The notes under the pieces were generated by a model. The model was not told the DNA's origin and ran no database searches. It worked only from the letters and a program-made list of their open reading frames with translations. DNA of 64,000 bases from NCBI RefSeq assembly GCF_005406205.1, contig NZ_NXLZ01000007.1:21789-85788 (forward strand), given 5' to 3'. Below, piece after piece: positions 36,509 through 46,778 of this stretch. The position numbers were made by a program, and so were the translations under genes. The DNA is from Campylobacter estrildidarum. Its GTDB lineage: Bacteria > Campylobacterota > Campylobacteria > Campylobacterales > Campylobacteraceae. Positions within the stretch are counted from its first letter, which is position 1. Every line of letters begins with the position of its first letter.

Positions 36509-38873
36509 TTAAACTTTTGCAATTTCTACTAAAATAGAATGTTGTCCATTGCCTTTTGAAATAGCAGTTGGCACTATACTCGCTAAAGAATTAACGCAAG
36601 TTCCTACATCGATACCATTTTCATATTTAGCCCAAGCTCCTTGAGGAGTGACTGCACAACCTGGTATGATTTTTGGCGTTACTTTTGCCATTCCTTGGAT
36701 AATACCTAAGTCATTTCTAACTTGGATCATATCTCCTGTTTTAATACCCCTTGTTTGTGCATCGATAGGATTGATCCAAATTTCTTGAGGGTTTGTTTCT
36801 CTAATTTGTGGAATTTCCCAAAAACTAGAATGAGTTCTTCCTTTGTAATGATATCCATAAAATTGTAAAGGATATTTTTCTTTTAAAGGATCAAGTATGC
36901 CTTCTCTTTGACTTTCAAACACAGGAATAGGAACGATTTGTTGCCCCTCTCTTAATTTCCAAGTTTTTTGCATTTTTGCAAGTTCATTACTATAAATTTC
37001 GATTTTACCGCTTGGGGTTTTTAAAGGATGATTGATAGGATCTTTTATAAAATCTTCAAGTGCGACAACAGGTTTAACCGGATCAAATTTTACAAGTCCC
37101 TTAGAAGTCATTTCTTCAAAACTTGGCAAGAGTGGATTTTTTTTCATACTTTCTTCATAAAGGTATTTTAACCAGTCTTTTTGGGTTTTTCCTTCGCTAA
37201 ATTCTTTTTCTATGCCTAATCTTTTAGCAAGTTCAATACACATTTCATAAATAGGCTTTGCCTCGCCTACAGGCTCTATAGCTTTTTGACAATAAATAAT
37301 ATAAGGCCTATTGCTATAATATCCCGCACTAGGTCTAATAAAATCTTCTTGTTCTAGCATAGTCGCATCAGGTAAAATATAATCAGCATAATTATTAGAT
37401 GGCGTTCTTGTAACATTAATATCAACGATACATTCACACAAACTTTCATCACTTAAAATGCGATCGACTTCCTTAATGGTACTGTGCTGATTGGTTAAGC
37501 AATTTCCTGCTGTATTGAAGATAAATTTAATATTTTGTTTGAGTTGTTTTGTTCCACGCACTCCATCGCTAAGATCTGTCATTTCTTTACCACGATAAAT
37601 AGCATCCGTATATAAGAAACAAGGAATAGAGTCTTTAAATAGGATTCTTATAAGGCATTCCCATAATATCATAAGTTTTACTTGATCCAGTTCGACAGCC
37701 TGTATTACCTCCTTCTATACCTATACTTCCTATCATGCAAGCTAAAGTTGCAATGGCTCTTGCGTTTTGTTCTCCATTGGAATGTCTTTGCACTCCCCAA
37801 CCTTGTTCTATAAAGCAAGGCTTAGTTAAGGCGATTTCTCTTGCAAGTTGAGTGATGCGACGAGATGGAATTTTTGTGATTTTACTCGCCCACTCGGGAG
37901 TTTTTTCCACCCCATCATAAGTTCCTAAAACATAACTTTCATAACTTGAATTTTTAGGTGCATCGCTTGGTAGGGTATTTTCACTAAAACCTATAGTATA
38001 GGTATCAAGAAATTTTCTATCCAGTAAATTTTCTTTAATCATCACATAGGCTAAAGCTGCGATTAAAGCCGCGTCCGTTCCAGGAACTATAGGGATCCAT
38101 TCATCGCAATGTCCTATACAAGAATCATTATATCTTGGATCAATATGGATAATCTTACAGCCACTTTCTTCCAAAGCTTTATGATAAGCATAGCCTATAC
38201 CACCTCCACCCATTCTTGTTTCTACATGATTGGCACCAAAAAAGATGGCAAGTTTTGCAGAACGTAGAGTCGCGATATCGCTTGCTGGAGATCCTCCATA
38301 GAAAAAATTCATTGCATTTGAAATTTGTGCCGTTGAGTAAGTGTTATGGTAGTTTAAATATCCTCCATATAAACTTAAGAGTCTAGCCCAAGGACCTGAA
38401 GTGCAGCGATTAATAATAGTTCCAGTAGTTCCAGTTGCATAAGTGATAAAAAATGCTTCATTTCCGTATTTTTCTTTCACTTCTTTCATTTTTGAAGCGA
38501 TTTCATCAAAAGCTTGTTCCCAAGAAATAGGCATAAATTTACCTTCTCCTCTTTTGCCCACTCTTTTTAAAGGTCTTTTGAGACGATTGGCATTATAAAC
38601 CTTATATCTTGAACTTCTTCCTCTAACACAAGCTCTAGCTTGACGTGTATCAAAGTCATCTTCTCCTTCATTATCTGTACTAACGTATTTTACAACCCCA
38701 TCTTGAGTATGAACCTTAATAGGACATTTTGTTCCACAATTTACATTGCACCCAGCCCACTTTGTTACCATAGGCGAGGTTTTGAGTATATTTGAACTTA
38801 GTTGCATAGGAGTTAAAGCCAAACCACCAAATAAAGAACTCCATTTTAAAAAATCCCTACGATTTTGCTGCAT
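36509..38873 (-). pseudogene. dmsA: DMSO reductase catalytic subunit DmsA, split by a one-base frameshift
   Basis: Two overlapping frames, 38873 to 37635 (412 codons) and 37672 to 36509, together make a full-length DmsA of about 787 residues. The N-terminus has a twin-arginine signal (NRRDFLKW), then the iron-sulfur cysteines WAGCNVNCGTKC and CVRGRSS, and the molybdenum domain (YSTAQISNAMNFFYGG). Reading minus strand, GMPYKNPI is followed by TAA; removing one T from the ATTTAAAG at about 37637-37644 gives NPIKDSIPCFLYTD, which continues cleanly. So an extra T truncates the enzyme, removing the C-terminal cofactor-binding half. It could be a real inactivation, a sequencing error, or recoding. 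Confidence 0.85.
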
Positions 38874-38902
38874 ACGTGCTCCTTGTTACTAAATATTTAA
38901 TC

Positions 38903-38908
38903 ATTATA
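38903..38908 (-). promoter_or_regulatory. -10 box of the dms operon
   Basis: TATAAT on the minus strand at 38903-38908, about 30 bases before the dmsA start, with AAGGAGC ribosome-binding site at about 38877-38883. The 260-base gap to nikZ otherwise holds the nik promoter and a short GC palindrome, and no small gene that I could see. Confidence 0.6.
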
Positions 38909-39060
38909 TTCCAACTAAAATAAAAATTCAAGTAAAATTAAGACTAAAAATATCTTAAATAGGGACTTTGATTAGATATTTTCATTAGTATTTAAAATTT
39001 TAATTTTTAATTTAAAATGAGTAAATGATAAATAAATTTTTTAGACTAAAACACTATTAT

Positions 39061-39072
39061 CCCCCATAGGGG
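39061..39072. promoter_or_regulatory. CCCCCATAGGGG palindrome upstream of nikZ
   Basis: A conspicuous GC-rich element in an otherwise 80-90 percent AT gap: CCCC-ATA-GGGG, an inverted repeat with 4-base arms, 25 bases upstream of the nikZ -10 box. It may be an operator for a nickel- or redox-responsive regulator, or a small hairpin. The regulator is not identifiable from the sequence. Confidence 0.35.
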
Positions 39073-39096
39073 CTTGTGGCTTATTTTTTTTTATTT

Positions 39097-39102
39097 TATA
39101 AT
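39097..39102 (+). promoter_or_regulatory. -10 box of the nik operon
   Basis: Exact TATAAT at 39097-39102, 32 bases before the nikZ ATG at 39134, with TAAGGAA ribosome-binding site at about 39123-39129. Confidence 0.6.
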
Positions 39103-39133
39103 TTTTTAATTACTAAAATAAATAAGGAAAAAA

Positions 39134-40672
39134 ATGTTTAGATTTTGGGTTTTTATATTAGTTTTATGGGTTAATTTACAAGCTCAAATTCCAAAAGATA
39201 CTTTAATAATAGCATCTGAAAATGAAATTTCAAGAATAAATCCAGCTTATAGTGAAGATCACGATTTGCTAATCAATCTTATTTTTTCAGGCCTAACTCG
39301 TTTTGATGAAAATATGAATCTAAAGCCAGACTTAGCAAAATCTTGGCAAATCAGTAAAGATGGATTGGTTTATAATATTTTTTTAAGAGAAGATGTTTTG
39401 TGGCACGATGGTATAAAATTTAATGCTCAAGATGTAAAATTTAGCATAGAAGCTTTTAAAAATCCTAAAAATAATTCTCCATTATATGTAAATTTTGAAA
39501 ATATAAAACAAATAGATATTGTAAATCCTTATCATATAAAAATCACTCTTTTTAAGCCTTATCCTGCTTTATTGGACGCTTTAAGCATAGGAATGTTACC
39601 CAAACATTTGCTTGAAAATAAAGATCTAAATACGGATTCTTTTAACCAGCACCCTATAGGCACAGGGGCATATAAATTGCTCGAGTGGAAAAAAGGAGAA
39701 TATGCAAAATTAAAAGCCAATGAAAATTTTTATCTTGCAAAGGTAAAAACTCCAAAATTAATCATAAAGCATATTTTTGATCCTTTAATTGCTAGTGTAG
39801 AATTAAAAAATGGCACAATAGATGCTGCTTTAATCGATAGTTCTTTATTGAAAACTTTTAAAAATAATCCAAAATTTAAAATTTTACGCGAAAAATCAGC
39901 TGATTATAGGGCCTTGATGTTTAATTTAAATAATGAATTTTTAAAAGATATAAAAGTTAGAAAGGCTTTAAATTATGCCATAGATAAAGAAAGTATAGTT
40001 AAAAATCTTTTGCATAATTACGGCTTTGTTGCCTCACATCCTTTGCAAAATTCTTGGGCAAATCCTAATGCTTTCAATTCTTTTGATTATAATGTATCAA
40101 AGGCCGAAAAATTACTTTTTAGTGCAGGTTTTGTTAAAAATAAAGAAGGGATTTTTGAAAAAAATGGAAAAGAATTAAAATTTCAAATTTATGCGATGAG
40201 TAACGATCCTTTAAGAGTGAGTTTGGCTGGAATTTTGCAAAGCGAATTTAAAAAAATTGGGGTTTTAACTCAAGTTGTAGCTAAACCAGCGGGTAGTTTT
40301 GATTATTCTAAGGTTGATAGTTTTGTTATCGGTTGGGGAAGTCCTTTTGATCCTGATTTTCATACTTTTAGAGTATTTGAAAGTTCTCAAGATAGTGATT
40401 TGAATGGACAAGGTTGGAATTTTGGTCATTATCGCGATAAAAAGGTTGATCTTGCCTTGCAAAAAGCAAGAAATACTTTAAATGTCAATGAACGTAAAAA
40501 ATACTATAAAGAATTTATCGATGCTTTATATGAAAATCCACCTTTTATTTTTATAGCTTATCTTGATTTTGCCTTAGTTTATAATGAAAAAATTGAAGGA
40601 ATTGAGCCTAGAGTTTTAGGTCATCACGGAGTCGGTTTTACTACAAATATTTATAAGTGGGTTAAAAACTAG
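39134..40672 (+). CDS. nikZ: nickel/peptide ABC transporter, periplasmic binding protein NikZ
   Basis: 512 residues. Sec signal peptide (MFRFWVFILVLWVNLQAQ), then a family 5 solute-binding fold: INPAYSEDHDLLINLIFSGLTRFD near residues 35-58, DLAKSWQISKDGLVYNIFLREDVLWHDG near residues 66-93 and VRKALNYAIDKESIV near residues 276-290. The same family binds peptides or chelated nickel. C. jejuni NikZYXWV (Cj1584c-Cj1580c) has been described as a nickel uptake system, and this gene is in that position. It must give the substrate to NikY/NikX. Stop overlaps the nikY GTG start. Confidence 0.85.
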   Translation: MFRFWVFILVLWVNLQAQIPKDTLIIASENEISRINPAYSEDHDLLINLIFSGLTRFDENMNLKPDLAKSWQISKDGLVYNIFLREDVLWHDGIKFNAQDVKFSIEAFKNPKNNSPLYVNFENIKQIDIVNPYHIKITLFKPYPALLDALSIGMLPKHLLENKDLNTDSFNQHPIGTGAYKLLEWKKGEYAKLKANENFYLAKVKTPKLIIKHIFDPLIASVELKNGTIDAALIDSSLLKTFKNNPKFKILREKSADYRALMFNLNNEFLKDIKVRKALNYAIDKESIVKNLLHNYGFVASHPLQNSWANPNAFNSFDYNVSKAEKLLFSAGFVKNKEGIFEKNGKELKFQIYAMSNDPLRVSLAGILQSEFKKIGVLTQVVAKPAGSFDYSKVDSFVIGWGSPFDPDFHTFRVFESSQDSDLNGQGWNFGHYRDKKVDLALQKARNTLNVNERKKYYKEFIDALYENPPFIFIAYLDFALVYNEKIEGIEPRVLGHHGVGFTTNIYKWVKN

Positions 40673-41604
40673 TGTTTCTACGCTTTATTTTAAGTATTTT
40701 TGTTGCTTTTTTGAGTACTTTTTTGTGTTTTGTTATGCTTTATTTTAGCAAGGGAAATATCGCTTATGCAAGTGGTGTTAATTCACAAAGTAAAGAATTT
40801 ATCCAAAGAATAGAGCGAAATTTAGGGCTTGATAAGCCTTTGCTAACTCAATATAAAATTTGGCTTTTTAAAGCTTTAAAAGGGGATTTTGGAGTTTCTT
40901 TATTGAGCGGAGAAAGTGTGGTAAAAATGATCAAAGAAAGACTTTTTAATACTTTAATTTTAAGTTTAAGCGCTTTAAGTATTTTATTTGTTTTGAGTAT
41001 TATTTTAGCTTTTGTGGAATATCATTTTAAAAATAGTTTTATAGAAAAAATGATCGCTTTCATAACATTTAATTTTTTTGCCTTGCCTCCATTAGTTTTA
41101 GCGTTGCTTTTTATATTGGTTTTTGGAATTTTTTGGAATTTTTCATCTTGGATTGATTTTAGTGATGATAATTTTTTAAATCAATTAAAGCATTTAATTT
41201 TACCTATATTGGTTCTTGTTTTATCACATTTAGCTATATATTTAAGGATAGTAAAAAATTTTATTCACGAGAGTTTTTCTCAAATTTTTATTCAAAATCT
41301 TTATGCTAGAGCCTTAAGGCAAAGAGAAATTGATTGTTTAGTTTTAAGATACTCCTTAGGTTCTATTATAGCTTATTTTGGAAGTACAGCGTTGAGCTTT
41401 ATAATGGGAGCTTATATTGTTGAAAGCGTTTTTAATTATAGTGGTCTTGGAAGTTTATTGCTTGAGAGCATTATTTTTAAAGATTTTCCAGTAGTTTTAG
41501 CTTTGTTATTTTTGAGTGTTTTATCTGCAGCATTTTTCACATTTTTAAGCGATATGATTGCTAGGGCTTTAAATCCAAAGTTAAGAAAGTTTTCTTTTGC
41601 GTAA
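40672..41604 (+). CDS. nikY: ABC transporter permease NikY
   Basis: 310 residues, GTG start that overlaps the nikZ stop (TAGTG). About six transmembrane helices; the N-terminal domain shows RNLGLDKPLLTQYKIWLFKALKGDFGVSL (about residues 45-73), a DppB/NikB hallmark. The coupling region near LYARALRQREIDCLVLRYSLGS (about residues 208-229) faces the ATPase. Its 3' end overlaps the nikX start by eight bases. Confidence 0.87.
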   Translation: MFLRFILSIFVAFLSTFLCFVMLYFSKGNIAYASGVNSQSKEFIQRIERNLGLDKPLLTQYKIWLFKALKGDFGVSLLSGESVVKMIKERLFNTLILSLSALSILFVLSIILAFVEYHFKNSFIEKMIAFITFNFFALPPLVLALLFILVFGIFWNFSSWIDFSDDNFLNQLKHLILPILVLVLSHLAIYLRIVKNFIHESFSQIFIQNLYARALRQREIDCLVLRYSLGSIIAYFGSTALSFIMGAYIVESVFNYSGLGSLLLESIIFKDFPVVLALLFLSVLSAAFFTFLSDMIARALNPKLRKFSFA

Positions 41605-42385
41605 AATTATTATTTATCTTATTCCATTGGTGTGTTTATTTGTGTGTGCTATATTTGCTCCGTTTTTAGCCCCATTTGATATTTTATCAACCCATTTACA
41701 AGATCTATATCAAGCTCCTAATCTAGTTTATATTTTAGGTACAGATTTCTTAGGAAGAGATTTGTTTTCGCGTTTGCTTTTTGCTCTAAGAAATTCTTTA
41801 TTTATAGGAATTTGTAGTGCTTTTTTATCCATTTGTTTTGCTATTTTTTATCTTTTATGGGCCCGTTTATTTTTTTATACTTTTTGGATGCGTATTTTGG
41901 AACTTTTTTTAGCATTTCCGGCTTTTTTATTGATGATGTTTTTTCAAAGTTTTGTCCATATGAATTTATTTTTAATGATTTTTTTAATCGCTTTAATGCA
42001 TTGGTGTTTCATTGCTAAAGTGGTTGAGAGTGAATTAAAAAGATTAGAAACTTTAGAATTTTATAAAGCAAGCATCGTCTTAGGTGGAACTCCATTGAAG
42101 ATTTTTTTTAAGGAACTTTTACCCGCTTTAAAATCATTATTTTTTATACTTTTTATATTTAATATCATACACGCAATTGCTACAGAAGCAACTTTAAGTT
42201 TTTTTGGATTTGGAATAGGGTTTGAATTTCCAACTTTAGGAATTTTATTAAGTGAATTTTCAAAAGCTGCTTTTGTGGGAGCTTGGTGGGTAATATTTTT
42301 TCCACTTTTAACTCTTATATTACTTTTTTTACCGCTTTTATGGTTGGGTAATTTTTTACAAGATAAATGGGGAGTGAAATCTTGA
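41597..42385 (+). CDS. nikX: ABC transporter permease NikX
   Basis: 262 residues from a TTG start at 41597, with AAGAAAG about ten bases upstream. DppC/NikC-type permease: LGTDFLGRDLFSRLLFALRNSLFIG near residues 47-71, five to six transmembrane helices and a coupling motif EFYKASIVLGGTPLKIFFKELLP near residues 152-174. No ATG is available at a good place, so the TTG is the likely start. Partner of NikY in the channel. Confidence 0.85.
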   Translation: MRKIIIYLIPLVCLFVCAIFAPFLAPFDILSTHLQDLYQAPNLVYILGTDFLGRDLFSRLLFALRNSLFIGICSAFLSICFAIFYLLWARLFFYTFWMRILELFLAFPAFLLMMFFQSFVHMNLFLMIFLIALMHWCFIAKVVESELKRLETLEFYKASIVLGGTPLKIFFKELLPALKSLFFILFIFNIIHAIATEATLSFFGFGIGFEFPTLGILLSEFSKAAFVGAWWVIFFPLLTLILLFLPLLWLGNFLQDKWGVKS

Positions 42386-43092
42386 AAGTTCGAAATTTAA
42401 GCATAAGTTTTAAAAATAAAGTTTTGCTTGAAAATATCAATTTTACTTTAGAAAAAGGAAAAACTTTAGCCATTACAGGAGAAAGTGGAGTAGGAAAAAG
42501 TTTATTGAGTAAAGCTTTAGTAAGACTTTTGGATTCTGATTTTAATATTAATGCTGATGAATTTAGTTTTAATGGGATTGAAATTCTAAAGTTAAGCAAT
42601 GACAAACTTCGAGAATTGCGTTCTAAAATAGCACTTGTTTTGCAAGATAGTGAATCGAGTCTTTATCCTTGTTTGGATATAGGAAAACTATGTTCTTTGA
42701 TCCTAAAAACTCATACAAATTTAAATCAAAAAGAATATAAAAAGTATGTTTTTTCTTATTTTGAAAAATTAGGATTTGACAATTTAGATTTACTATGGCA
42801 TTCTTACCCTTATGAGTTAAGCGTAGGGATGGCTAGACGCGCAAGTTTAGCTTTAGCTTTATTGCATAAGCCACAAATTTTAATTTGTGATGAGGTTACA
42901 GCTTCTTTAGATGCTAAAAATACTCAAAAAATAATTGAAATTTTAAAAGAGCTAAAAAAAGACATAGGTTTAATTTGTATCACTCACGATTTATATTTCA
43001 TTCGTTCTTTAGCTGATGAAGTTCTTGTGTTAGAAAAAGAGCGTGCGAATTTTTATACTTTAAATGCGTTTTTAGGAATTTATAATGCTTAA
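42382..43092 (+). CDS. nikW: ABC transporter ATPase NikW
   Basis: 236 residues from TTG at 42382, which has GGGGAG six to seven bases upstream and overlaps the nikX stop (TTGA); the ATG at 42367 would put that ribosome-binding site inside the gene. Walker A GESGVGKS near residues 32-39, signature-like LSVGMARR near residue 149-156 (instead of LSGGQ) and Walker B ILICDEVTASLD near residues 168-179. Probably the first of two ATPases in the NikZYXWV importer. Confidence 0.85.
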   Translation: MKVRNLSISFKNKVLLENINFTLEKGKTLAITGESGVGKSLLSKALVRLLDSDFNINADEFSFNGIEILKLSNDKLRELRSKIALVLQDSESSLYPCLDIGKLCSLILKTHTNLNQKEYKKYVFSYFEKLGFDNLDLLWHSYPYELSVGMARRASLALALLHKPQILICDEVTASLDAKNTQKIIEILKELKKDIGLICITHDLYFIRSLADEVLVLEKERANFYTLNAFLGIYNA

Positions 43093-43750
43093 AGTGCGTA
43101 GTTTGACTAAATTTTATGAGATAAAAAAGCATTGGTATTTAAAAAAAGAAAAATATTTAGTCTTTGAAAATATTAATTTTTCTTTAGAACAGGGTGAAAA
43201 TTTAATGATTTTAGGTCAAAGCGGATCTGGAAAAAGCACCTTAGCAAAAATACTTTGTTTTTTAGAATATCCTAGCGAAGGAGAAATTTTATACCAAAAT
43301 CATAATTTACATAAAATAAAAAAAGATAAACAAAGACTTTTAAGAAAAGAAATTCAGTATTGTTTTCAGGATCAAAAAATGGCCTTAAATCCTTATAAAA
43401 AAATCAAGGATTTAATACAAGATGGTTTAGAAAATTTTAATTTAAAAAAGAATGATGAAATGATTTTTGATTTTTTTGATCGTTTTGGTTTAAAGCGACA
43501 AATTTTAGAATCCAAGCCTTATGAATTAAGTGGAGGAGAGGCTTCTCGTATAGGACTTATACGTGCTTTGATTTTAAAGCCAAAATTACTGATTTTAGAT
43601 GAAATAACTTCGATGCTTGATGTAAAAAATTCAAAAGAAATTTTAGATTTTTTAAAATTTTATCAACAAGAAAATCATCTTTCTTATATTTTTATCACTC
43701 ATCAAAAAGAATTATTTAGTCAATTTAAATATAAAAAAATCCAACTTTAA
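43085..43750 (+). CDS. nikV: ABC transporter ATPase NikV
   Basis: 221 residues. Walker A GQSGSGKST near residues 43-51, signature LSGGEASR near residues 150-157, Walker B LLILDEITSMLD near residues 167-178. Overlaps nikW by eight bases. Short for an OppF/DppF-type ATPase (usually 260-330) because the C-terminal oligopeptide extension is missing, as in NikE-type ATPases. Last gene of the importer operon. Confidence 0.85.
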   Translation: MLKVRSLTKFYEIKKHWYLKKEKYLVFENINFSLEQGENLMILGQSGSGKSTLAKILCFLEYPSEGEILYQNHNLHKIKKDKQRLLRKEIQYCFQDQKMALNPYKKIKDLIQDGLENFNLKKNDEMIFDFFDRFGLKRQILESKPYELSGGEASRIGLIRALILKPKLLILDEITSMLDVKNSKEILDFLKFYQQENHLSYIFITHQKELFSQFKYKKIQL

Positions 43751-43806
43751 ATAAATTTAACAATATATTTTTTTATTTTTTAAGTTTTAATATAAAAATT
43801 TTAGAG

Positions 43807-43812
43807 TAAAAT
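43807..43812 (+). promoter_or_regulatory. likely -10 box of the nuo operon
   Basis: TAAAAT at 43807-43812 within strongly periodic A/T tracts, 70 bases before nuoA. An AAGGAGA ribosome-binding site sits at about 43871-43877. The 132-base gap between nikV and nuoA holds no gene or terminator hairpin that I can see. Confidence 0.4.
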
Positions 43813-43882
43813 ATTTATTTGGTTTAGGACAGCAAATTTTATTATTTAAAGCAAATTCAAAAATGTTAAAAAAGGAGAGCAG

Positions 43883-44272
43883 ATGTCTCATATGGATGTA
43901 GCACACCCTTATTTTGGTATATTTTTAATGATAGTGCTTGCTAGTGTTATCTTTTTCGGATTGGTTTTTTTAGCCTCAACAATTGGTAATAATTTTGCCT
44001 CAAAAAGTCGAAAAAAATTAGGACTTGGAATTTATGAATGCGGTCCTATACCTGTTAAGCAAGCAAATAAAATCAATTCTCAATTTTTTATCATTGCTTT
44101 GATATTTATTCTTTTAGATATTGAAGTTGTTTTTTTATTTCCTTGGGCTTTAATTTTTAAAGACTTAGGTTTGTTCGGCCTTTTAGAAGTTATTATTTTT
44201 ATTTTACTTTTAGGAGTTGGTTTTTTATATGCATATAAAAAAGGAGCATTTACATGGCAGAGCATCAAATAA
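43883..44272 (+). CDS. nuoA: NADH-quinone oxidoreductase subunit A
   Basis: 129 residues with three transmembrane helices (about 11-33, 65-88 and 94-117). Conserved loop [38 protein letters not shown], which contains the family ECG and the acidic residues of the proton path. First gene of the complex I operon; overlaps nuoB by 19 bases. Confidence 0.95.
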   Translation: MSHMDVAHPYFGIFLMIVLASVIFFGLVFLASTIGNNFASKSRKKLGLGIYECGPIPVKQANKINSQFFIIALIFILLDIEVVFLFPWALIFKDLGLFGLLEVIIFILLLGVGFLYAYKKGAFTWQSIK

Positions 44273-44757
44273 ATTATACTAGCGGTTTGCCAGTTGTTTT
44301 AACTAGTGTTGATAAGCTAGTTCAGTGGGGTAGAAGTAATTCTTTATGGGCTTTAACTTATGGTTTGGCTTGTTGTGCTATAGAAATGATGGCTGCTGGA
44401 GGATCAAGATATGATTTTGACCGCTTTGGAACCATTTTTAGAGCTTCTCCGCGTCATAGTGAAGTAATGATTATCGCGGGAACTTTATGCAAAAAACATG
44501 CTGAATTTACAAGAAGGCTTTATGATATGATGCCTGAACCTAAATGGGTTATTTCTATGGGAAGTTGCGCTAATACAGGAGGTATGTTTAATACTTATTC
44601 TACAGTACAAGGAGTGGATCGTATCATACCTGTAGATATTTATGTTCCAGGCTGTGCTCCACGCCCTGAAAGTTTTCAATTTGCTTTAATGATTTTACAA
44701 AAAAGAATTCGTAAAGAAAAAGCAAGTCGTAAAATTGCGCCAAAAAGGTTGGTATAA
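44254..44757 (+). CDS. nuoB: NADH-quinone oxidoreductase subunit B
   Basis: 167 residues. Cysteines for the terminal [4Fe-4S] cluster N2 are seen in [14 protein letters not shown] near residues 38-51, GSCANTGG near residues 107-114 and VPGCAPRPE near residues 133-141. It hands electrons to quinone together with NuoD. Four nucleotides of the stop lie just before the nuoC start. Confidence 0.97.
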   Translation: MAEHQINYTSGLPVVLTSVDKLVQWGRSNSLWALTYGLACCAIEMMAAGGSRYDFDRFGTIFRASPRHSEVMIIAGTLCKKHAEFTRRLYDMMPEPKWVISMGSCANTGGMFNTYSTVQGVDRIIPVDIYVPGCAPRPESFQFALMILQKRIRKEKASRKIAPKRLV

Positions 44758-44758
44758 A

Positions 44759-45550
44759 ATGAGAAAATATACTAATAAAAAAGATGTTCAGTTAAAAAAT
44801 TATTATACAGATAGGTTTTATCACGCTCCACATACAAAAAAAATGGACATTAATGAGAGTGTTTTCAAGCAAGATTATGAAACTTTAAAAACTCAAGTTA
44901 AAATTTTAGATTCTTTTGTTGAGCTCGATTTTTGGGTAATTCAAATCAATAAAGAAGACAATGTTGAAACTCTTCAAATTCTTAAAAATTTAGGCTATAT
45001 ATCTTTTACTGAAGCAAGTGCAATTGATTTTGTTGCTTCTAAAAATGGTTTTGAAGTTTTCTATCAACTTCTTAATATGGACAAAAGATTAAGGGTAAGA
45101 GTGAAAACTTTTGTAGGAGTAAAGGAGAGACTTCAAAGTGTTACTAGCGTTTTTAAAGGAGCAAATTGGAGTGAAAGAGAAATTTATGATATGTTTGGGG
45201 TTTTCATTGTAAATCATCCAAATTTAAAACGTATTTTAATGCCTGATGATTGGTATGGACATCCGCTTTTAAAAACTTATCCTTTAAAAGGTGATGAGTT
45301 TGCACAATGGTATGAAATTGATAGAATTTTTGGAAAAGAATATCGTGAAGTTGTTGGATCTGAGCAAAGAGATCCTGGCTTTGTAGATGATAAAGATACT
45401 CTTAATTTTTCAAGAATTTATCACGAAACTTCTAAAGGTTCAGATCCAAAAGAAGTGTCTTTTAAACAAGAGTATCAAGAAGAAGAAGGTGTTGCTTTTG
45501 TAAAAAAAGTTAAACGTGATCAAGCAAAAATTTTAGAAAAAAGGCGTTAA
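44759..45550 (+). CDS. nuoC: NADH-quinone oxidoreductase subunit C
   Basis: 263 residues from ATG 44759; an upstream in-frame ATG at 44735 lies within nuoB. The 30 kDa-subunit signature is [38 protein letters not shown] near residues 141-178. C and D are separate genes here, unlike E. coli. The C-terminal tail after residue 215 is charged and variable. Confidence 0.95.
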   Translation: MRKYTNKKDVQLKNYYTDRFYHAPHTKKMDINESVFKQDYETLKTQVKILDSFVELDFWVIQINKEDNVETLQILKNLGYISFTEASAIDFVASKNGFEVFYQLLNMDKRLRVRVKTFVGVKERLQSVTSVFKGANWSEREIYDMFGVFIVNHPNLKRILMPDDWYGHPLLKTYPLKGDEFAQWYEIDRIFGKEYREVVGSEQRDPGFVDDKDTLNFSRIYHETSKGSDPKEVSFKQEYQEEEGVAFVKKVKRDQAKILEKRR

Positions 45551-45551
45551 A

Positions 45552-46778
45552 ATGCAAATTCCTAGCAAGTTAAAACCTTATTATGAAAATATAGCTTTTG
45601 AACAAGAAGATTCAAAAATGATTATCAATATGGGACCGCAACATCCTTCAGCACACGGAAATTTACGTCTTGTTTTGGAACTTGATGGTGAACAAGTGGT
45701 TAAAGCTCGTCCGACTATAGGTTATATGCACCGCGGTATGGAAAAAATGGCTGAAAATATGATTTATCAAGAATTTATTCCAACAACCGATAGAATGGAC
45801 TATGTTGCAGCTTCTTCAAATAATTATGCTTATTGTGCTGCGGTTGAAAAATTATGTGGTTTGGAAATTCCACGCAGAGCCCAAGTCATTCGTATGATAC
45901 TTTTAGAGCTTAATCGTATAGGATCACACTTACTCTGGCTCGCAACACACGCACTTGATATCGGAGCTATGACTGTATTTTTATATTGTTTTAGAGAAAG
46001 AGAATATGTTTTAGATTTGATTGAAAAATATTGCGGAGCAAGACTCACGCATTCTTCAATGAGAATTGGTGGAGTAATGCTTGATTTGCCCGAAGGTTAT
46101 TTACAAGAGCTTCTAGCTTTTTGTGATAAATTTCCTAAAAATATTGCCGATTATGAAGCCTTGTTAGACGATAATAGAATTTGGCGTTTGAGAACTGAAA
46201 ATGTAGGAGTGGTAACTAAAGAACAAGCTTTAAATTGGGGCTGTAGTGGAGTGCTTTTAAGAGGAAGCGGAATTTGCTATGATATACGTAAAGAAGAACC
46301 TTATTTGCTTTATGATGAGGTAGATTTTGGTGTCCCTTATGCAACTCAAGGGGATTCTTATGCAAGATATAAGGTTTATATGCAAGAATTTAGAGAAAGT
46401 CTTAAAATTTTAAGACAATGCGCAGCTCTTTATAAGGATACACCGCCTGAAATTTTATCCAATCATCCAGAATATGTAAGTGCTTCAAAAGAACAAATTT
46501 TGACACAAAATTATTCATTGATGCAGCATTTTGTTTTAGTAACTCAAGGCTTAAAGCCTCCAAAAGGTGAAGTTTATGTACCTACTGAAAGTCCAAAAGG
46601 CGAGTTAGGATTTTTTATCCATAGTGATGGAACAGGAAGACCATATCGTTTGAAAGCTAGGACTCCTAGTTATTGGCATTGTTCTTTTTTCGAAGAGATG
46701 TTAGTAGGGACTTATTTAGCTGATGTTGTGGCAATTATGGGTAATGTAAATATAGTTTTAGGTGAGATTGATCGATGA
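45552..46778 (+). CDS. nuoD: NADH-quinone oxidoreductase subunit D
   Basis: 408 residues. 49 kDa-subunit blocks: [22 protein letters not shown] near residues 27-47, [18 protein letters not shown] near residues 53-70, and [12 protein letters not shown] near residues 346-357. His and Tyr residues in the quinone pocket are preserved (GPQHPS). The start is one base after nuoC and the stop overlaps the next gene by four bases. Confidence 0.97.
   Translation: MQIPSKLKPYYENIAFEQEDSKMIINMGPQHPSAHGNLRLVLELDGEQVVKARPTIGYMHRGMEKMAENMIYQEFIPTTDRMDYVAASSNNYAYCAAVEKLCGLEIPRRAQVIRMILLELNRIGSHLLWLATHALDIGAMTVFLYCFREREYVLDLIEKYCGARLTHSSMRIGGVMLDLPEGYLQELLAFCDKFPKNIADYEALLDDNRIWRLRTENVGVVTKEQALNWGCSGVLLRGSGICYDIRKEEPYLLYDEVDFGVPYATQGDSYARYKVYMQEFRESLKILRQCAALYKDTPPEILSNHPEYVSASKEQILTQNYSLMQHFVLVTQGLKPPKGEVYVPTESPKGELGFFIHSDGTGRPYRLKARTPSYWHCSFFEEMLVGTYLADVVAIMGNVNIVLGEIDR

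Noticed and set aside
37637..37644. Programmed +1 frameshift in dmsA
   Set aside because: The AUU UAA context lacks an upstream Shine-Dalgarno-like stimulator at the right distance and no DmsA family is known to use recoding, so mutation is the simpler reading.
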